Shown in pieces: positions 14,274 through 23,085 of a stretch of 64,000 nt of DNA. Position numbers and translations under genes: made by a program. The notes beneath the pieces are model-generated. The model worked only from the letters and a program-made list of their open reading frames with translations. It made no database searches and was not told where the DNA came from. The stretch covers positions 115,198-179,197 of the forward strand of contig JBEKDA010000005.1 in NCBI GenBank assembly GCA_050014595.1, written 5' to 3'. Position 1 is the stretch's first letter. The number at the start of each line of letters is the position of its first letter. Source of the stretch: PALSA-129 sp050014595. GTDB taxonomy: Bacteria > Acidobacteriota > Terriglobia > Bryobacterales > Bryobacteraceae.

Positions 14274-17200
14274 TTAGAACACGAAACGCACGCCAGCGTC
14301 GGCCCGCCGGGCGTTGGTGCCGTCGGGGAAGCCGGCGGTAGCGGTGCGGAGTCCCGGCGTCTCCGGGGCGCAAGTGGTTGCGGTGGAGGAAGCGCACGGG
14401 GTGATCACGAAATTCGGCGCTGTCGCCGTCCCCAGGTTCGCCGCCGTAAAGCCAGGGTTGCTGACGCTGGTCGTGCTGACCGTGTTGGTCAGGTTGAAGA
14501 CCTCGAAGAGGAGTTCAAAGGACATTCGTTCGCGGATCCGCCACGACTTGGCGAGACGCGTGTCGAAGCGGGTGATGGGAGCGATCTTCAACGGGTTGTT
14601 GGGTAGCCAGGGCACGCGGTTGTCGCCGCCCAGTCCGTCGAGGCTGCCGGTGAAAGCCAACAGGTTGGACACGTTGGTGGTGGAGGACCAGGTGACCGTT
14701 TCGTAGATGGGCCGGCTGCTGGCCAGGGTCAGGAAGCCGTCCAACTCCCAGCCATTGATCAGGAACTTGGCGACCTTGCTGCCGCCGTGCACGAACGTGG
14801 GCCTTGCGGTAAACGTCCCCACGAAGCGTTGCCGCTGGTCCAGTTCTCCGCTGCCTTTGTCGTTGCTGTACGCCCCGTTGTAGAGCCCCGCCGGTGAGCT
14901 GATGGCGTACGCGCTGGAGCCTTGATTCTGGTTCTCGTCCAGTTCGTGGGACCAGGTGTAAGAGATGGATCCGGAGAAGGTTCCAGTGAAGCGCTGGTTC
15001 AGTTGCACTGCCAGCGCGTCGTACCACTGCTTGGCGCCGTTCTCGATCTGGTTGATGTGGCCGTAGCGCGAATCGATGCGGTTGCTAAGAAGGTAGACCG
15101 GGGTGCTGTAGACCTGTCCGGTCGGCTGGTAGCTCGAGTTCTCGATGGTGAAGTTGTAGACCTGCGAACTGAGCGGACCGATGTTGAGGTCGCGGGCGGT
15201 GACGAGCCGCTTCCCCCGATTGTTGATGTAGGAAGCGGTCAAAGAGGTCTTGCTGGAAAGCGCCCGTTCGATGCCGATGTCCCACTGTTGGGTGTAGGGA
15301 TTCCGGAAGTCGGGTGCGGCAAAAATGATCGTGCGGTTGGCCGCCAACGTTCCGGCCGCGCTCGGCAGGGTGTTTGGGAAAATCGGCGCGCCGGCGGCGG
15401 TGGCGCTGCTGAAGCTCAGGCTCTGCGTGTACACGTCGTTGGTCGTGAAGAAGTTGGAGTTCTGGGAGGAGGTATACCGCGCGTAATACAGCCCGTACCC
15501 GCCGCGCAGCACGGTCTTACTATTCAGCGAGTACGCCAGACCGATGCGAGGCGCAAAGTCCTTGGTAGTCTCGGGAATCTTGCCGGTCTGCGGATAGTAG
15601 GGATTAACGATGGTCGGCTGCGGAAGCAAAGCGCGTTCGTAGCGCAACCCGTAGTTGGCGGTGAGGCTGTTGCTGATCTTCCAGGTGTCCTGGGCATAGA
15701 AAGCCAGATCGCCGATCACCATGTCCACAATGGGGTTGCCGAAGAGTTGGGAATAGCTGGAGTAGTGGCTGGCCCCAGCCGCCGGGCTGGTGAAGTCCTC
15801 CGCGAAAGTGGTCACGTTGGAATAGCTGTAGGTGCCGAAGCGGTTGCTCAAGGAGTTGATAAAGTCCTCGGTCCTGGCGATATCGGCGCCAAACTTGAAG
15901 GAGTGCCGGCCGGCGACCCAGGAGTAGCCATCGACGAATTGATAGCGATTCTCGCTGGGAAGGACGCGCGGCAGAATATTGTAGGCGCCGAGAGTGCTTA
16001 ACGAGGCGACCGTGAGGCTGAGATTGCCGATGGGATAGCCGGCCTGGTCTGCGGGGTTAAAATCGTCGGCCTGGCGGTCTTTGAACCAACCAAAATGGAA
16101 CTCGTTGACCATGGAGCTGGTCGGTACGAAAGTCCAGGAGGCCTTTCCGATGCGATCGCGCACGGAATCGTTCCCGTTGGCCCCGACCCCCTGGCCGGTC
16201 GTGCTCGTTGTACTGGTCTGGATGCCGTTCATGGACAACCAGTTCAGGTAGTTCATGTCCACGGTCAAGGAATGGCGAGCGGTGGGACGATAGTCCAACT
16301 TCAGCAGAAGCAGCTCCTGGTTGCCAGCGCGGGGCTCGGTGCCGAACAACCGCGGCAGCAGGGAGTTGATGGCCGCGCACTGGGCGGTCGTCGCCGGCGC
16401 CCCGCACCCAATCCAGGTTTGCGTGGCCTGGTTCACCGAAGCGTTGATCACGCTGTCGATGATGGGAAACCGGCGCCGCTGGATTTCCGTATCGAAGAAG
16501 AAAAACAGCTTGTCCTTCACAATGGGCCCGCCGACGGTGCCCCCAAAGATATGACGCACTTCGGGAGGATTGACGGCGGCGCTTCCGGTACCGGTTGGAT
16601 CCCGGGCCTCCAGCGTGCGGTTGCGGAAGAACTCGAAAGCGGTTCCGTGGAACCCATTGGTTCCGCTCTTGGAAATGGTGTTGATGACGCCGCCGGAGGC
16701 GCGGCCGAACTCCGCGGAGTAGGACGAGGAAAGCACCTGGAATTCCTGCACCGCGTCTTGCGAGAACTGCGCGCCGACACGCGTGCGGCCAGCGTTCTCG
16801 TTGTAATACTGGTTGGTGGTGTCGACGCCGTCGATCATGAAGCTGTTTCCGCCGGCGAAGCCGCGGAACGTGAGCAACCCGAAATCGGCGTCCTTGGTGA
16901 CGGCGGGCGTGAGCAGGACAAAGCCATCCACCCGGCGGCCGTTGATGGGCAGGTCGGTAATCATCTGGTTGCCCACCACTTGAGACACTTCGGTCTTGAC
17001 GTCGTCCACCACCGGCGCCGCGCCGACTACCTCCACCGTCTGCGTGATAGCGCCCACGGCGAGCGTTATCTTTAAGTCCACGGTCCCACCCACTTGAACT
17101 GCGAATTCGGCCGTGCCATACGGCGAGAAGCCTTGTTTGCTGACGGACACCTTGTATCCTGGATTGGGAACCAGCGCCGGCGCAACAAAGATGCCGCCGT

Positions 17201-17387
17201 CCGTCGTAGTCAACTCGCGGGTGACGCCCAGCGAGGGATTCGCGACCGTGACTTTTGCACCCGCGACGGGGGCGCCCGACGCATCGAGGACGGTCCCCGA
17301 AATGGCGCCCAACCCGGCGGCAACTTGCGCAAACGCGCCTGCGGCGCACACGAACAACAAAGTTGATATTACGGCTAGTTTCTTCAT
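14274..17387 (-). CDS. Oar-like TonB-dependent outer-membrane receptor
   Basis: This 1037-residue protein has a signal peptide (MKKLAVISTLLF, cleavage AFAQ), then a carboxypeptidase-regulatory-like beta-sandwich at about 25-110 (ISGTVLDASGAPVAGAKVTV). A plug-like region follows (QMITDLPINGRRVDGFVLL, SFMIDGVDTTNQYYNENAGR), then a long beta-barrel ending in aromatic RFVF. The layout matches the Oar/TonB-dependent receptors expanded in Acidobacteria, where they are thought to import or bind polymers or adhere; the substrate is unknown. The ATG has AGGGGGAAA upstream. The next gene upstream on the same strand is a paralogue with the same signature segments. Confidence 0.9.
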   Translation of the reverse strand: MKKLAVISTLLFVCAAGAFAQVAAGLGAISGTVLDASGAPVAGAKVTVANPSLGVTRELTTTDGGIFVAPALVPNPGYKVSVSKQGFSPYGTAEFAVQVGGTVDLKITLAVGAITQTVEVVGAAPVVDDVKTEVSQVVGNQMITDLPINGRRVDGFVLLTPAVTKDADFGLLTFRGFAGGNSFMIDGVDTTNQYYNENAGRTRVGAQFSQDAVQEFQVLSSSYSAEFGRASGGVINTISKSGTNGFHGTAFEFFRNRTLEARDPTGTGSAAVNPPEVRHIFGGTVGGPIVKDKLFFFFDTEIQRRRFPIIDSVINASVNQATQTWIGCGAPATTAQCAAINSLLPRLFGTEPRAGNQELLLLKLDYRPTARHSLTVDMNYLNWLSMNGIQTSTTSTTGQGVGANGNDSVRDRIGKASWTFVPTSSMVNEFHFGWFKDRQADDFNPADQAGYPIGNLSLTVASLSTLGAYNILPRVLPSENRYQFVDGYSWVAGRHSFKFGADIARTEDFINSLSNRFGTYSYSNVTTFAEDFTSPAAGASHYSSYSQLFGNPIVDMVIGDLAFYAQDTWKISNSLTANYGLRYERALLPQPTIVNPYYPQTGKIPETTKDFAPRIGLAYSLNSKTVLRGGYGLYYARYTSSQNSNFFTTNDVYTQSLSFSSATAAGAPIFPNTLPSAAGTLAANRTIIFAAPDFRNPYTQQWDIGIERALSSKTSLTASYINNRGKRLVTARDLNIGPLSSQVYNFTIENSSYQPTGQVYSTPVYLLSNRIDSRYGHINQIENGAKQWYDALAVQLNQRFTGTFSGSISYTWSHELDENQNQGSSAYAISSPAGLYNGAYSNDKGSGELDQRQRFVGTFTARPTFVHGGSKVAKFLINGWELDGFLTLASSRPIYETVTWSSTTNVSNLLAFTGSLDGLGGDNRVPWLPNNPLKIAPITRFDTRLAKSWRIRERMSFELLFEVFNLTNTVSTTSVSNPGFTAANLGTATAPNFVITPCASSTATTCAPETPGLRTATAGFPDGTNARRADAGVRFVF

Positions 17388-17422
17388 TCAATTTCCCCCT
17401 GTTACTCCTAAAAATGAATCCG

Positions 17423-17447
17423 CCGGAAACCTTCCGGTACCCGGAAG
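17423..17447 (-). promoter_or_regulatory. interlocking inverted repeats in the receptor leader
   Basis: Three half-sites alternate: CCGGAA (17423-17428), TTCCGG (17432-17437) and CCGGAAG (17441-17447). The middle one can pair with either neighbour (CCGGAA-acc-TTCCGG or CTTCCGG-tac-CCGGAAG), but not both. They sit 36-60 bases upstream of the receptor ATG and could be a protein-binding operator or two alternative leader stems. Confidence 0.45.
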
Positions 17448-17680
17448 AGATTCAGTTCTTCGCCTGTTTGCGTTGCAATACCGCTTCTTCACAGGCGTTA
17501 TGATTCAGCTCCGCCCGCGAGAGGCCGAGCTCCAAAGTTTTCAAAGACACGCGCCTGCCTCTAGTCAAGTCCAGTAGGCATAGAATAACAGCATTCAGCG
17601 GCGTCCGAAATGAACTTTTTGTGAATTTCGGAGTCCTTTATGGGTGTAAACGCGTACAAGGCCCGTCGGGCCCTGCCAAG

Positions 17681-17712
17681 AAAAGGGGGCAAGCGATTGC
17701 TCGCCCGCCCCC
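17681..17712 (-). terminator. intrinsic terminator of the second Oar-like receptor gene
   Basis: On the minus strand, GGGGGC and GCCCCC enclose GGGCGAGCAATCGCTT and are followed by TTTTCTT. It begins 25 bases after the receptor stop. Confidence 0.75.
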
Positions 17713-17736
17713 GTTAGAGTCTTGCTGTCGAATGGT

Positions 17737-20700
17737 TTAGAACACGATGCGGCCGCTGATCTGCATGCGCTTGGCCTGCGTTCCATCCGGGAAGCCGCCG
17801 TCGGCGCTCGGAACATAAAGATTCTGCGGCGAGGCGGTCAGGACGCCGCCGGTTTCGGTGTAGCCCACGGCGCTCTTATACGAAGTAGCCGACCACGAAC
17901 CCGAGATGTTGAACATCTCAAAGTTGAGGTACAGCTTGCGCGGCGAGCCTTCCGCTCCCAACGGAATGATCTTGCTGATGCGAGCGTCCGAATTGTAATG
18001 CGGCGGCAGGTAATAGTAGTTGTACGGAAGGAAAGGTACGCGGGTGCTGAGCCCCGAGCCATTGATCGTACTGGTCTTGAACATGCCGGTAACGGGCGTG
18101 CCCGTGATCTGTACGCTTTCATTGCCGTAGGGTTGGCCACTCGCCATGGTGGTGATGGACGAAAGCTGCCAGTTGTTCACCACGTACCTAAAGAAAGCCC
18201 CCGAGCGATGGGTAAACGTCGGCTCCCAGACCCACGAAATCACCGCGCGATGCCGCTGGTCCTCGGTGCCGCTGCCCTTGTCCGCTTTGTAGTTCCCATT
18301 ATTGAGCCAGTACGTGTTGCCGTTCTGGAACAGGTTGTTGGTGCTCTCGCTGTAGCTTTGGCCGTCGTCGATTTCATGCGACCACGTGTAGGAAACCAGC
18401 GCTTGCAACCCATGCGCGAACCGCTTGTTCACCTGCACGGCCAAGCCGTTGTAGTAGCTGTTGACGCCGTTCTCGTCGCGATCGACCGCGCCGTAGCGGG
18501 TATCCGGGCGGAGGCCGATAAAGACCGGAGTGGTGTAAGTGCCCACCTGAGTCCCGCTGGCGTTGTTGATGGTGTAAGTAAAGTTCGTGGTGTTCGTCGG
18601 GAAATTCATATCGCGGACGCCAATCATTTGCAATCCCCGGCTCCAGAGGTAGGAAACCGTCACCCCCACGTCCTTGGCGATTTGGCGCTGGATTGAGATG
18701 TTACCCTGTTCCGAGTACGGCGTCTTGATGTTCGGAGCGTAGTACTGCAGGTTGACGCCCGAGGCCGCCGTTGCCGACGACGGAGCAGCGCCCAGAGCGT
18801 TGGGGAAAACCGGTCCGGCGGCGTATTGCGACGCGTTCGAGCCCGGAAACCCCGTCAGGCTGACACTCGTCTGGTAAAGCCCGTTCCCGGTGGTGAACAG
18901 GTCGTCGATGGTCCCGCTCTGGAAGCGCGCGTGGAACATCCCGTAGCCGGCCTGTATAACCGTCTTGTCATTCAAACGGTAAGAAAGTCCCAGGCGGGGA
19001 GCGAAGTTCTTCGGCGACGAATACAGGTGGCAAGTTTGGGGATAGTCCTGGTTGCAAACTTTGGGCTGCGGCAGTTTCGCGTATTCGTAACGCAAACCGT
19101 AGTTCAGGCTCAGCCTGGATGTGGCGCGCCACTGGTCTTCCAGGTAGAACCCGTAGTCGTTGATTCTGGTATCGAGCACCGGATTGCCAAAGGTCTGGGA
19201 ATAGCTCTGCCAGTACTTCACGCCCGACGGGTTGGAATAATCCAGCGCGAAGGCGTTGACCGTCTGATAGGAGTACGAGCCGAAATAGCCCGAAATGTAA
19301 TAGACATAATCCTCAGTGGTGGCGATGTCCGTGCCGAATTTGATGGTGTGAGTACCCTTTGTCCAGGAAGCGTTGTCCTGAAATTCGAAACGGCTTTCGC
19401 TCGGCTCGATGCGCGGCAGATAGGCTGCCGGCCCCAGTGAGGTGCCGTTGACCGAAACCTGCAGGTAGCCCAGGCCCTGGCCTAACTCCGCGTTGTCGAA
19501 TGAGTCGGCCTGGCGGTCCGAAGCAAAACCAAAGTGGACCTCGTTCACGAGATTCGAAGTCGGGACCCAGGTCCAGGCCAGCCTGCCATTGCGCACCGTC
19601 ACGAAGTCGTCGCCATTGCCGGTCAGCGCCGAACCGCTGGTCGACGAAACGCTGGTCTGGATGCCGTTGGGCGAAATGTCGTGCAGGAAGTTGAAGCTGG
19701 CGCTCAGAGTATGGCGGTCCGACAGATGGTAATCCAGCCTGCCGAAATAAAGCTCCTGGTCCAGCGTTCGGGGAATCACCCCGTAGAACCTCGGAAGCAG
19801 TGTGTTGATCGCGTTGCACTGCGCGGTGGTAGCCGCCGGCACCGCGCTGGTCCCGCTGCCGCTCGCGACTCCGCACAGGTTCCATGTCCGCGTCGTGCCG
19901 TTGACCGCCGTGGTGCTGAGACTGCTGATCATGGGGAAGTTGCGCCGCGTCACCTCGGTGCTCAGGAAGAAGAACAGCTTGTCCTTCTTGATCGGGCCAC
20001 CGAACGTTGCACCGGCCTGGTTCCGCTTCTCCGAAGCCACCACCGCGGAGAACGGATCCTGCCCGTCAAACTCCGTGCTGCGGTAGAACCAGAAGGCCGC
20101 ACCGTGAAGACCGTTCGTGCCACTGCGCGTGACGGTGTTTACAACCCCGCCCATCGCTCGCCCATACTCGGCCGAATAATTCGAAGACACCACTTCGAAT
20201 TCCTGCACCGCGTCCTGCGAAATCTGCGCCGCGATGCGTGTGCGCCCGGCGTTTTCGTTGTAGAACTGCTCGGTGGTATCGGTACCATCCACCAGGAACG
20301 AATTCTGTCCCGCGACGCCGCGGAAGGTCAGCAAGCCATAATATCCGTCATTGCTGACGCCGGGCGTCAGCAGGACGAAGGAATCCACGCGGCGCCCGTT
20401 AATCGGCAAGTCCTGAATCGATCTCTGATTCACCACGCCCGAAACGTCCGACTTGGTGTCTTCCACCAAGGGCGCTGCGGACACCACTTCAACCGAAGTG
20501 CTGGATGAAGCGACGGTCAAAGCCACCTTCAGGTCGATATTCTGGCCCACCTGCAGGACCATGTCCTTTACTTCATAGGTGGCAAAACCCGTCGCCGCCA
20601 CGGTCACTATGTAGCCCGGCCCGGGGGTCAGCGCCGGCGCGGCGAAGATGCCGTCCACGTTGGTGGCCAGGGTACGAAGCGTACCTTGACCGGCGCTCGA

Positions 20701-20856
20701 AATGACCACTTTGGCATTCGGTACGACGGCGCCCGATGGATCCCGGACAACGCCGGATATGCCAGCCACGCCGCCCGACGATTGTGCGAATGCCAGTGTC
20801 GAAACGGAGAGTAATAACGAAATTAGCAACAGCGATACTGTAAAGCCCTGACGCAT
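17737..20856 (-). CDS. Oar-like TonB-dependent outer-membrane receptor, paralogue
   Basis: This is a 1039-residue receptor with the same plan as its neighbour: a signal peptide ending TLAFAQ, a carboxypeptidase-regulatory-like domain (ISGVVRDPSGAVVPNAKVVI), the shared plug segments (IQDLPINGRRVDSFVLLTPG, STSVEVVSAAPLVEDTK), and a beta-barrel ending GRIVF. It starts with ATG behind a perfect AAGGAGG. Extensive similarity to the gene at 14274 shows tandem duplication followed by divergence in the barrel, where ligand specificity would lie. Separate terminators suggest the two are transcribed independently. Confidence 0.9.
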   Translation of the reverse strand: MRQGFTVSLLLISLLLSVSTLAFAQSSGGVAGISGVVRDPSGAVVPNAKVVISSAGQGTLRTLATNVDGIFAAPALTPGPGYIVTVAATGFATYEVKDMVLQVGQNIDLKVALTVASSSTSVEVVSAAPLVEDTKSDVSGVVNQRSIQDLPINGRRVDSFVLLTPGVSNDGYYGLLTFRGVAGQNSFLVDGTDTTEQFYNENAGRTRIAAQISQDAVQEFEVVSSNYSAEYGRAMGGVVNTVTRSGTNGLHGAAFWFYRSTEFDGQDPFSAVVASEKRNQAGATFGGPIKKDKLFFFLSTEVTRRNFPMISSLSTTAVNGTTRTWNLCGVASGSGTSAVPAATTAQCNAINTLLPRFYGVIPRTLDQELYFGRLDYHLSDRHTLSASFNFLHDISPNGIQTSVSSTSGSALTGNGDDFVTVRNGRLAWTWVPTSNLVNEVHFGFASDRQADSFDNAELGQGLGYLQVSVNGTSLGPAAYLPRIEPSESRFEFQDNASWTKGTHTIKFGTDIATTEDYVYYISGYFGSYSYQTVNAFALDYSNPSGVKYWQSYSQTFGNPVLDTRINDYGFYLEDQWRATSRLSLNYGLRYEYAKLPQPKVCNQDYPQTCHLYSSPKNFAPRLGLSYRLNDKTVIQAGYGMFHARFQSGTIDDLFTTGNGLYQTSVSLTGFPGSNASQYAAGPVFPNALGAAPSSATAASGVNLQYYAPNIKTPYSEQGNISIQRQIAKDVGVTVSYLWSRGLQMIGVRDMNFPTNTTNFTYTINNASGTQVGTYTTPVFIGLRPDTRYGAVDRDENGVNSYYNGLAVQVNKRFAHGLQALVSYTWSHEIDDGQSYSESTNNLFQNGNTYWLNNGNYKADKGSGTEDQRHRAVISWVWEPTFTHRSGAFFRYVVNNWQLSSITTMASGQPYGNESVQITGTPVTGMFKTSTINGSGLSTRVPFLPYNYYYLPPHYNSDARISKIIPLGAEGSPRKLYLNFEMFNISGSWSATSYKSAVGYTETGGVLTASPQNLYVPSADGGFPDGTQAKRMQISGRIVF

Positions 20857-20914
20857 TGAAACTACCTCCTTAAAGCTATTAAGCTCTGATGCCCCTTAGC
20901 ATAACACCCGGCTG

Positions 20915-20930
20915 TGACGTTTTGGCGTCA
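20915..20930. promoter_or_regulatory. inverted repeat upstream of the receptor
   Basis: TGACG-n6-CGTCA lies about 60 bases upstream of the start of the receptor gene at 17737-20856, in its promoter region. It could be an operator. No matching site is visible upstream of the paralogue. The remaining 20857-21167 gap holds only this and the repeat at 21005-21094. Confidence 0.35.
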
Positions 20931-21004
20931 AGATCGTTGCATTATTCAACAAGGTTTTCAAAACTCGAAGCCGCCCCCGAGAGCTAGAAAAGGCGAGCAG
21001 AGAT

Positions 21005-21094
21005 GTGGGGCGGGCAATCCTGCCCGCAGCCGGCCTTCCGGCCGGCTGGACCCGCTGGAAAGCGGGTCCGCAGGTTGAAAAGCCTGCCCCACAC
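21005..21094. repeat. palindromic intergenic repeat (family B)
   Basis: The element opens GTGGGGCGGGCAATCCTGCC and closes GCCTGCCCCAC, with nested stems GCCGGCC/GGCCGGC and GACCCGC/GCGGGTC. It is complete, about 90 bp, and lies between the receptor promoter and yggS. Confidence 0.7.
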
Positions 21095-21167
21095 TCCCGG
21101 TATTCTCCTTACACTCCCAGCAACTTCGTGCCTGCCATCCTGGTTATACTGGGGCGAGCCAACGGTG

Positions 21168-21833
21168 ATGGACAACCTGGGGGAGAGATTGGCAGCCGTG
21201 CGGGATCGCATAGCCCGCGGCGCCGGCCGCGCGCACCGCGACCCGGCCTCGATCCTCTTGCTGGCCGTCACCAAAGTTTTCCCCGCCTCCACCATTCGCG
21301 AGGCCTACCAACTCGGCCTGCGGGATTTCGGCGAAAACTACGTCCAGGAGTTCGATTCCAAAGCCCCCGCAGTGGCCGATCTTTCCGGCGCCCGTTTCCA
21401 TTTCATCGGCCACCTGCAGTCCAATAAAACCCGGCGCGCGGCCGAACTGTTCCAAGCGATCCAGACCGTCGATTCCGCCAAGATAGCCCGCCGCCTGGAC
21501 GAAGCCGGCCGCCCGCTCGACATCATGCTCGAGGTCAAACTCTCCGTCGAAGATGCCAAGAGCGGCGCCGGCCCGGCGGATCTCCCCGCGTTGATCGCCG
21601 CCGTCCGCCAGTGCCCCAATCTGCGCCTCACCGGCCTGATGACCATGCCGCCCTGGTCCGAAGACCCGGAGGCTCCGCGCGAAGTTTTCCGCCGCCTCCG
21701 CGAGCTTGCTGAGTTGCACGGTTTGCGGCAGCTCTCGATGGGCATGTCGCACGACCTCGAAACCGCCATCGAAGAAGGCTCCACCTGCGTCCGCATCGGC
21801 ACCGCTTTGTTCGGCAAAAGGATCAAAGCGTGA
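21168..21833 (+). CDS. yggS: YggS/PLPBP-family pyridoxal phosphate homeostasis protein
   Basis: This 221-residue protein binds pyridoxal 5-phosphate and helps maintain vitamin B6 and amino-acid balance; it is not known to catalyse a reaction. The PLP lysine is K in LLLAVTKVFP. Other family motifs are DFGENYVQEF, FHFIGHLQSNKTR, LTGLMTMPPW, LSMGMSHDLETAIEEGSTCV and RIGTALFGKR. The start at 21168 (GTGATGGAC context) is preferred; longer frames run into the upstream repeat. A TATACT box lies about 20 bases upstream. Its last 37 bases are duplicated 155 bases downstream. Confidence 0.93.
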   Translation: MDNLGERLAAVRDRIARGAGRAHRDPASILLLAVTKVFPASTIREAYQLGLRDFGENYVQEFDSKAPAVADLSGARFHFIGHLQSNKTRRAAELFQAIQTVDSAKIARRLDEAGRPLDIMLEVKLSVEDAKSGAGPADLPALIAAVRQCPNLRLTGLMTMPPWSEDPEAPREVFRRLRELAELHGLRQLSMGMSHDLETAIEEGSTCVRIGTALFGKRIKA

Positions 21834-21834
21834 C
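21797..21834 (+). repeat. left copy of a 38-bp direct duplication
   Basis: This stretch, ending at the yggS stop codon, is repeated at 21952-21989 with two mismatches (TTCGGC versus TTTGAC). Between the copies lies the palindromic element 21851-21948. Confidence 0.85.
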
Positions 21835-21850
21835 TGTGCTCGATTTGATT

Positions 21851-21948
21851 TGTAGCGCCGGCGGTCTCTGCCGCCGGTTCGCGTGTCCCGAAGAGTGGCG
21901 ACGGCGAAGCGCGACAAGGCACCGGCGGCAAGACCGCCGGCGCTACCA
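21851..21948. mobile_element. MITE-like palindromic element (family A)
   Basis: The element is about 98 bp with near-perfect 28-bp terminal inverted repeats: TGTAGCGCCGGCGGTC at the left end and GACCGCCGGCGCTACCA at the right. It encodes no protein. A 38-bp direct duplication flanks it (21797-21834 and 21952-21989). It interrupts what appears to have been an overlapping GTGA junction between yggS and the glycosyltransferase gene. Related copies lie at 14118-14192, 49025-49052 and 58002-58065. Confidence 0.65.
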
Positions 21949-21951
21949 GTC

Positions 21952-21989
21952 CGGCACCGCTTTGTTTGACAAAAGGATCAAAGCGTGAC
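21952..21989 (+). repeat. right copy of the 38-bp direct duplication
   Basis: This is a near-identical copy of the yggS 3' end. It contains the GTG start codon (21985) of the glycosyltransferase gene and, in the same GTGA, a copy of the yggS stop. Confidence 0.85.
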
Positions 21990-23085
21990 CGTCGGCTTTT
22001 ATTCGCCGCTCCCGCCCTCGCCGACCGGCGTCGCCGATTACGCCGCCTGCCTGCTGGCGGAACTCCGCCGCCACGGCGCCGTCGAAGTTTCGCCCGCCGC
22101 CTGCGATGTGGCGCTCTATCACCTCGGCAACAACGCGCTCCACGCCGCCGTCTACGCGCGCGCCCTCGAAACCCCCGGCGTGGTGGTGCTGCACGATGCC
22201 GTCCTGAATCATTTCTTGTTGGGCACACTCGACCAGCAGGCCTACATCGAAGAATTCATCCACAACTACGGGGAATGGAGCCGGTCCCTGGCCGCCGGCC
22301 TCTGGCGTGAGCGCGCTTCCTCTTCGAGCGACCGCCGCTACTTCGATTACCCCATGCTCAAGCGCATTGCGGAACGCTCCCGCGCCGTCGTGGTGCACAA
22401 TCCCGCCGCCGCCGGAATGGTCCGCGAGCATGCCGCGCGCGCCCGCATCGTCGAAATCCCGCACCTGTTCGCCGCTCCCGGCCTGCCCGGCCGCGCCGAA
22501 GCCATCCGCTACCGCCAGACCCTGGGCATCGAGCCGGCGACCTTCCTGTTCGGCGTCTTCGGCTACCTGCGCGAATCCAAGCGCCTGCCGACGGTCCTCG
22601 ATGCCTTCGCCGCTCTCCACCGGGAAAACCCGCAGACTGCCCTGCTGGTGGCCGGCCAGTTCGTTTCCTCCGATCTCGAACGAGCCGTCCAGCCGCTGCT
22701 CTCGGCTGGCGGCGTTTTCCGCCGCCCGCACCTCCTGGAGTGCGAGTTCTGGCTGGCCGCCTCCGCCGTCGACGCCTGCATCAACTTGCGCTATCCCGCC
22801 GCCGGGGAAACCTCCGGCATCGCCATCCGCTTCATGGGCATCGGCAAGCCCGTGCTGCTCACCGACGGCCCGGAGTGCTCGCGCTTTCCCGAAGACGCCT
22901 GCCTGCGCATTGCCCATGGCGCGTCCGAATTCGATTCGCTGCTCGCTCACATGATTCTGCTAACATCGATGCGAGAGGTGGCGGATACCGTCGGCCAGCG
23001 GGGCGCCGGGTATATTCAGTCGAGCCACCGGGTGGAAGAGATCGGAACGCAATACTGGCAACTGCTGTGCGAGTTTGGTACCTAG
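21985..23085 (+). CDS. family 4-type glycosyltransferase
   Basis: This 366-residue protein begins MTVGFYSPLPPSPTGVADYA, the glycine-containing N-terminal loop typical of GT4 enzymes. The C-terminal Rossmann domain has FLFGVFGYLRESKRLPTVLD, LLVAGQFVSSDLE, and the nucleotide-sugar segment NLRYPAAGETSGIAIRFMGIGKPVLLTD. It probably transfers a sugar to a cell-surface glycan or lipid; donor and acceptor are unknown. The GTG start lies within the duplicated sequence left by the repeat element. It overlaps the hydrolase gene by 19 bases. Confidence 0.88.
   Translation: MTVGFYSPLPPSPTGVADYAACLLAELRRHGAVEVSPAACDVALYHLGNNALHAAVYARALETPGVVVLHDAVLNHFLLGTLDQQAYIEEFIHNYGEWSRSLAAGLWRERASSSSDRRYFDYPMLKRIAERSRAVVVHNPAAAGMVREHAARARIVEIPHLFAAPGLPGRAEAIRYRQTLGIEPATFLFGVFGYLRESKRLPTVLDAFAALHRENPQTALLVAGQFVSSDLERAVQPLLSAGGVFRRPHLLECEFWLAASAVDACINLRYPAAGETSGIAIRFMGIGKPVLLTDGPECSRFPEDACLRIAHGASEFDSLLAHMILLTSMREVADTVGQRGAGYIQSSHRVEEIGTQYWQLLCEFGT

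Larger units (their letters stand above)
17388..17736. other. intergenic region between the two receptor genes
   Basis: This 349-base gap has no credible gene. Next to the downstream receptor it holds a leader with interlocking inverted repeats (17423-17447). At the far end it holds the terminator of the upstream receptor (17681-17712). The middle is AT-richer and shows no clear promoter on the minus strand. Confidence 0.6.
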
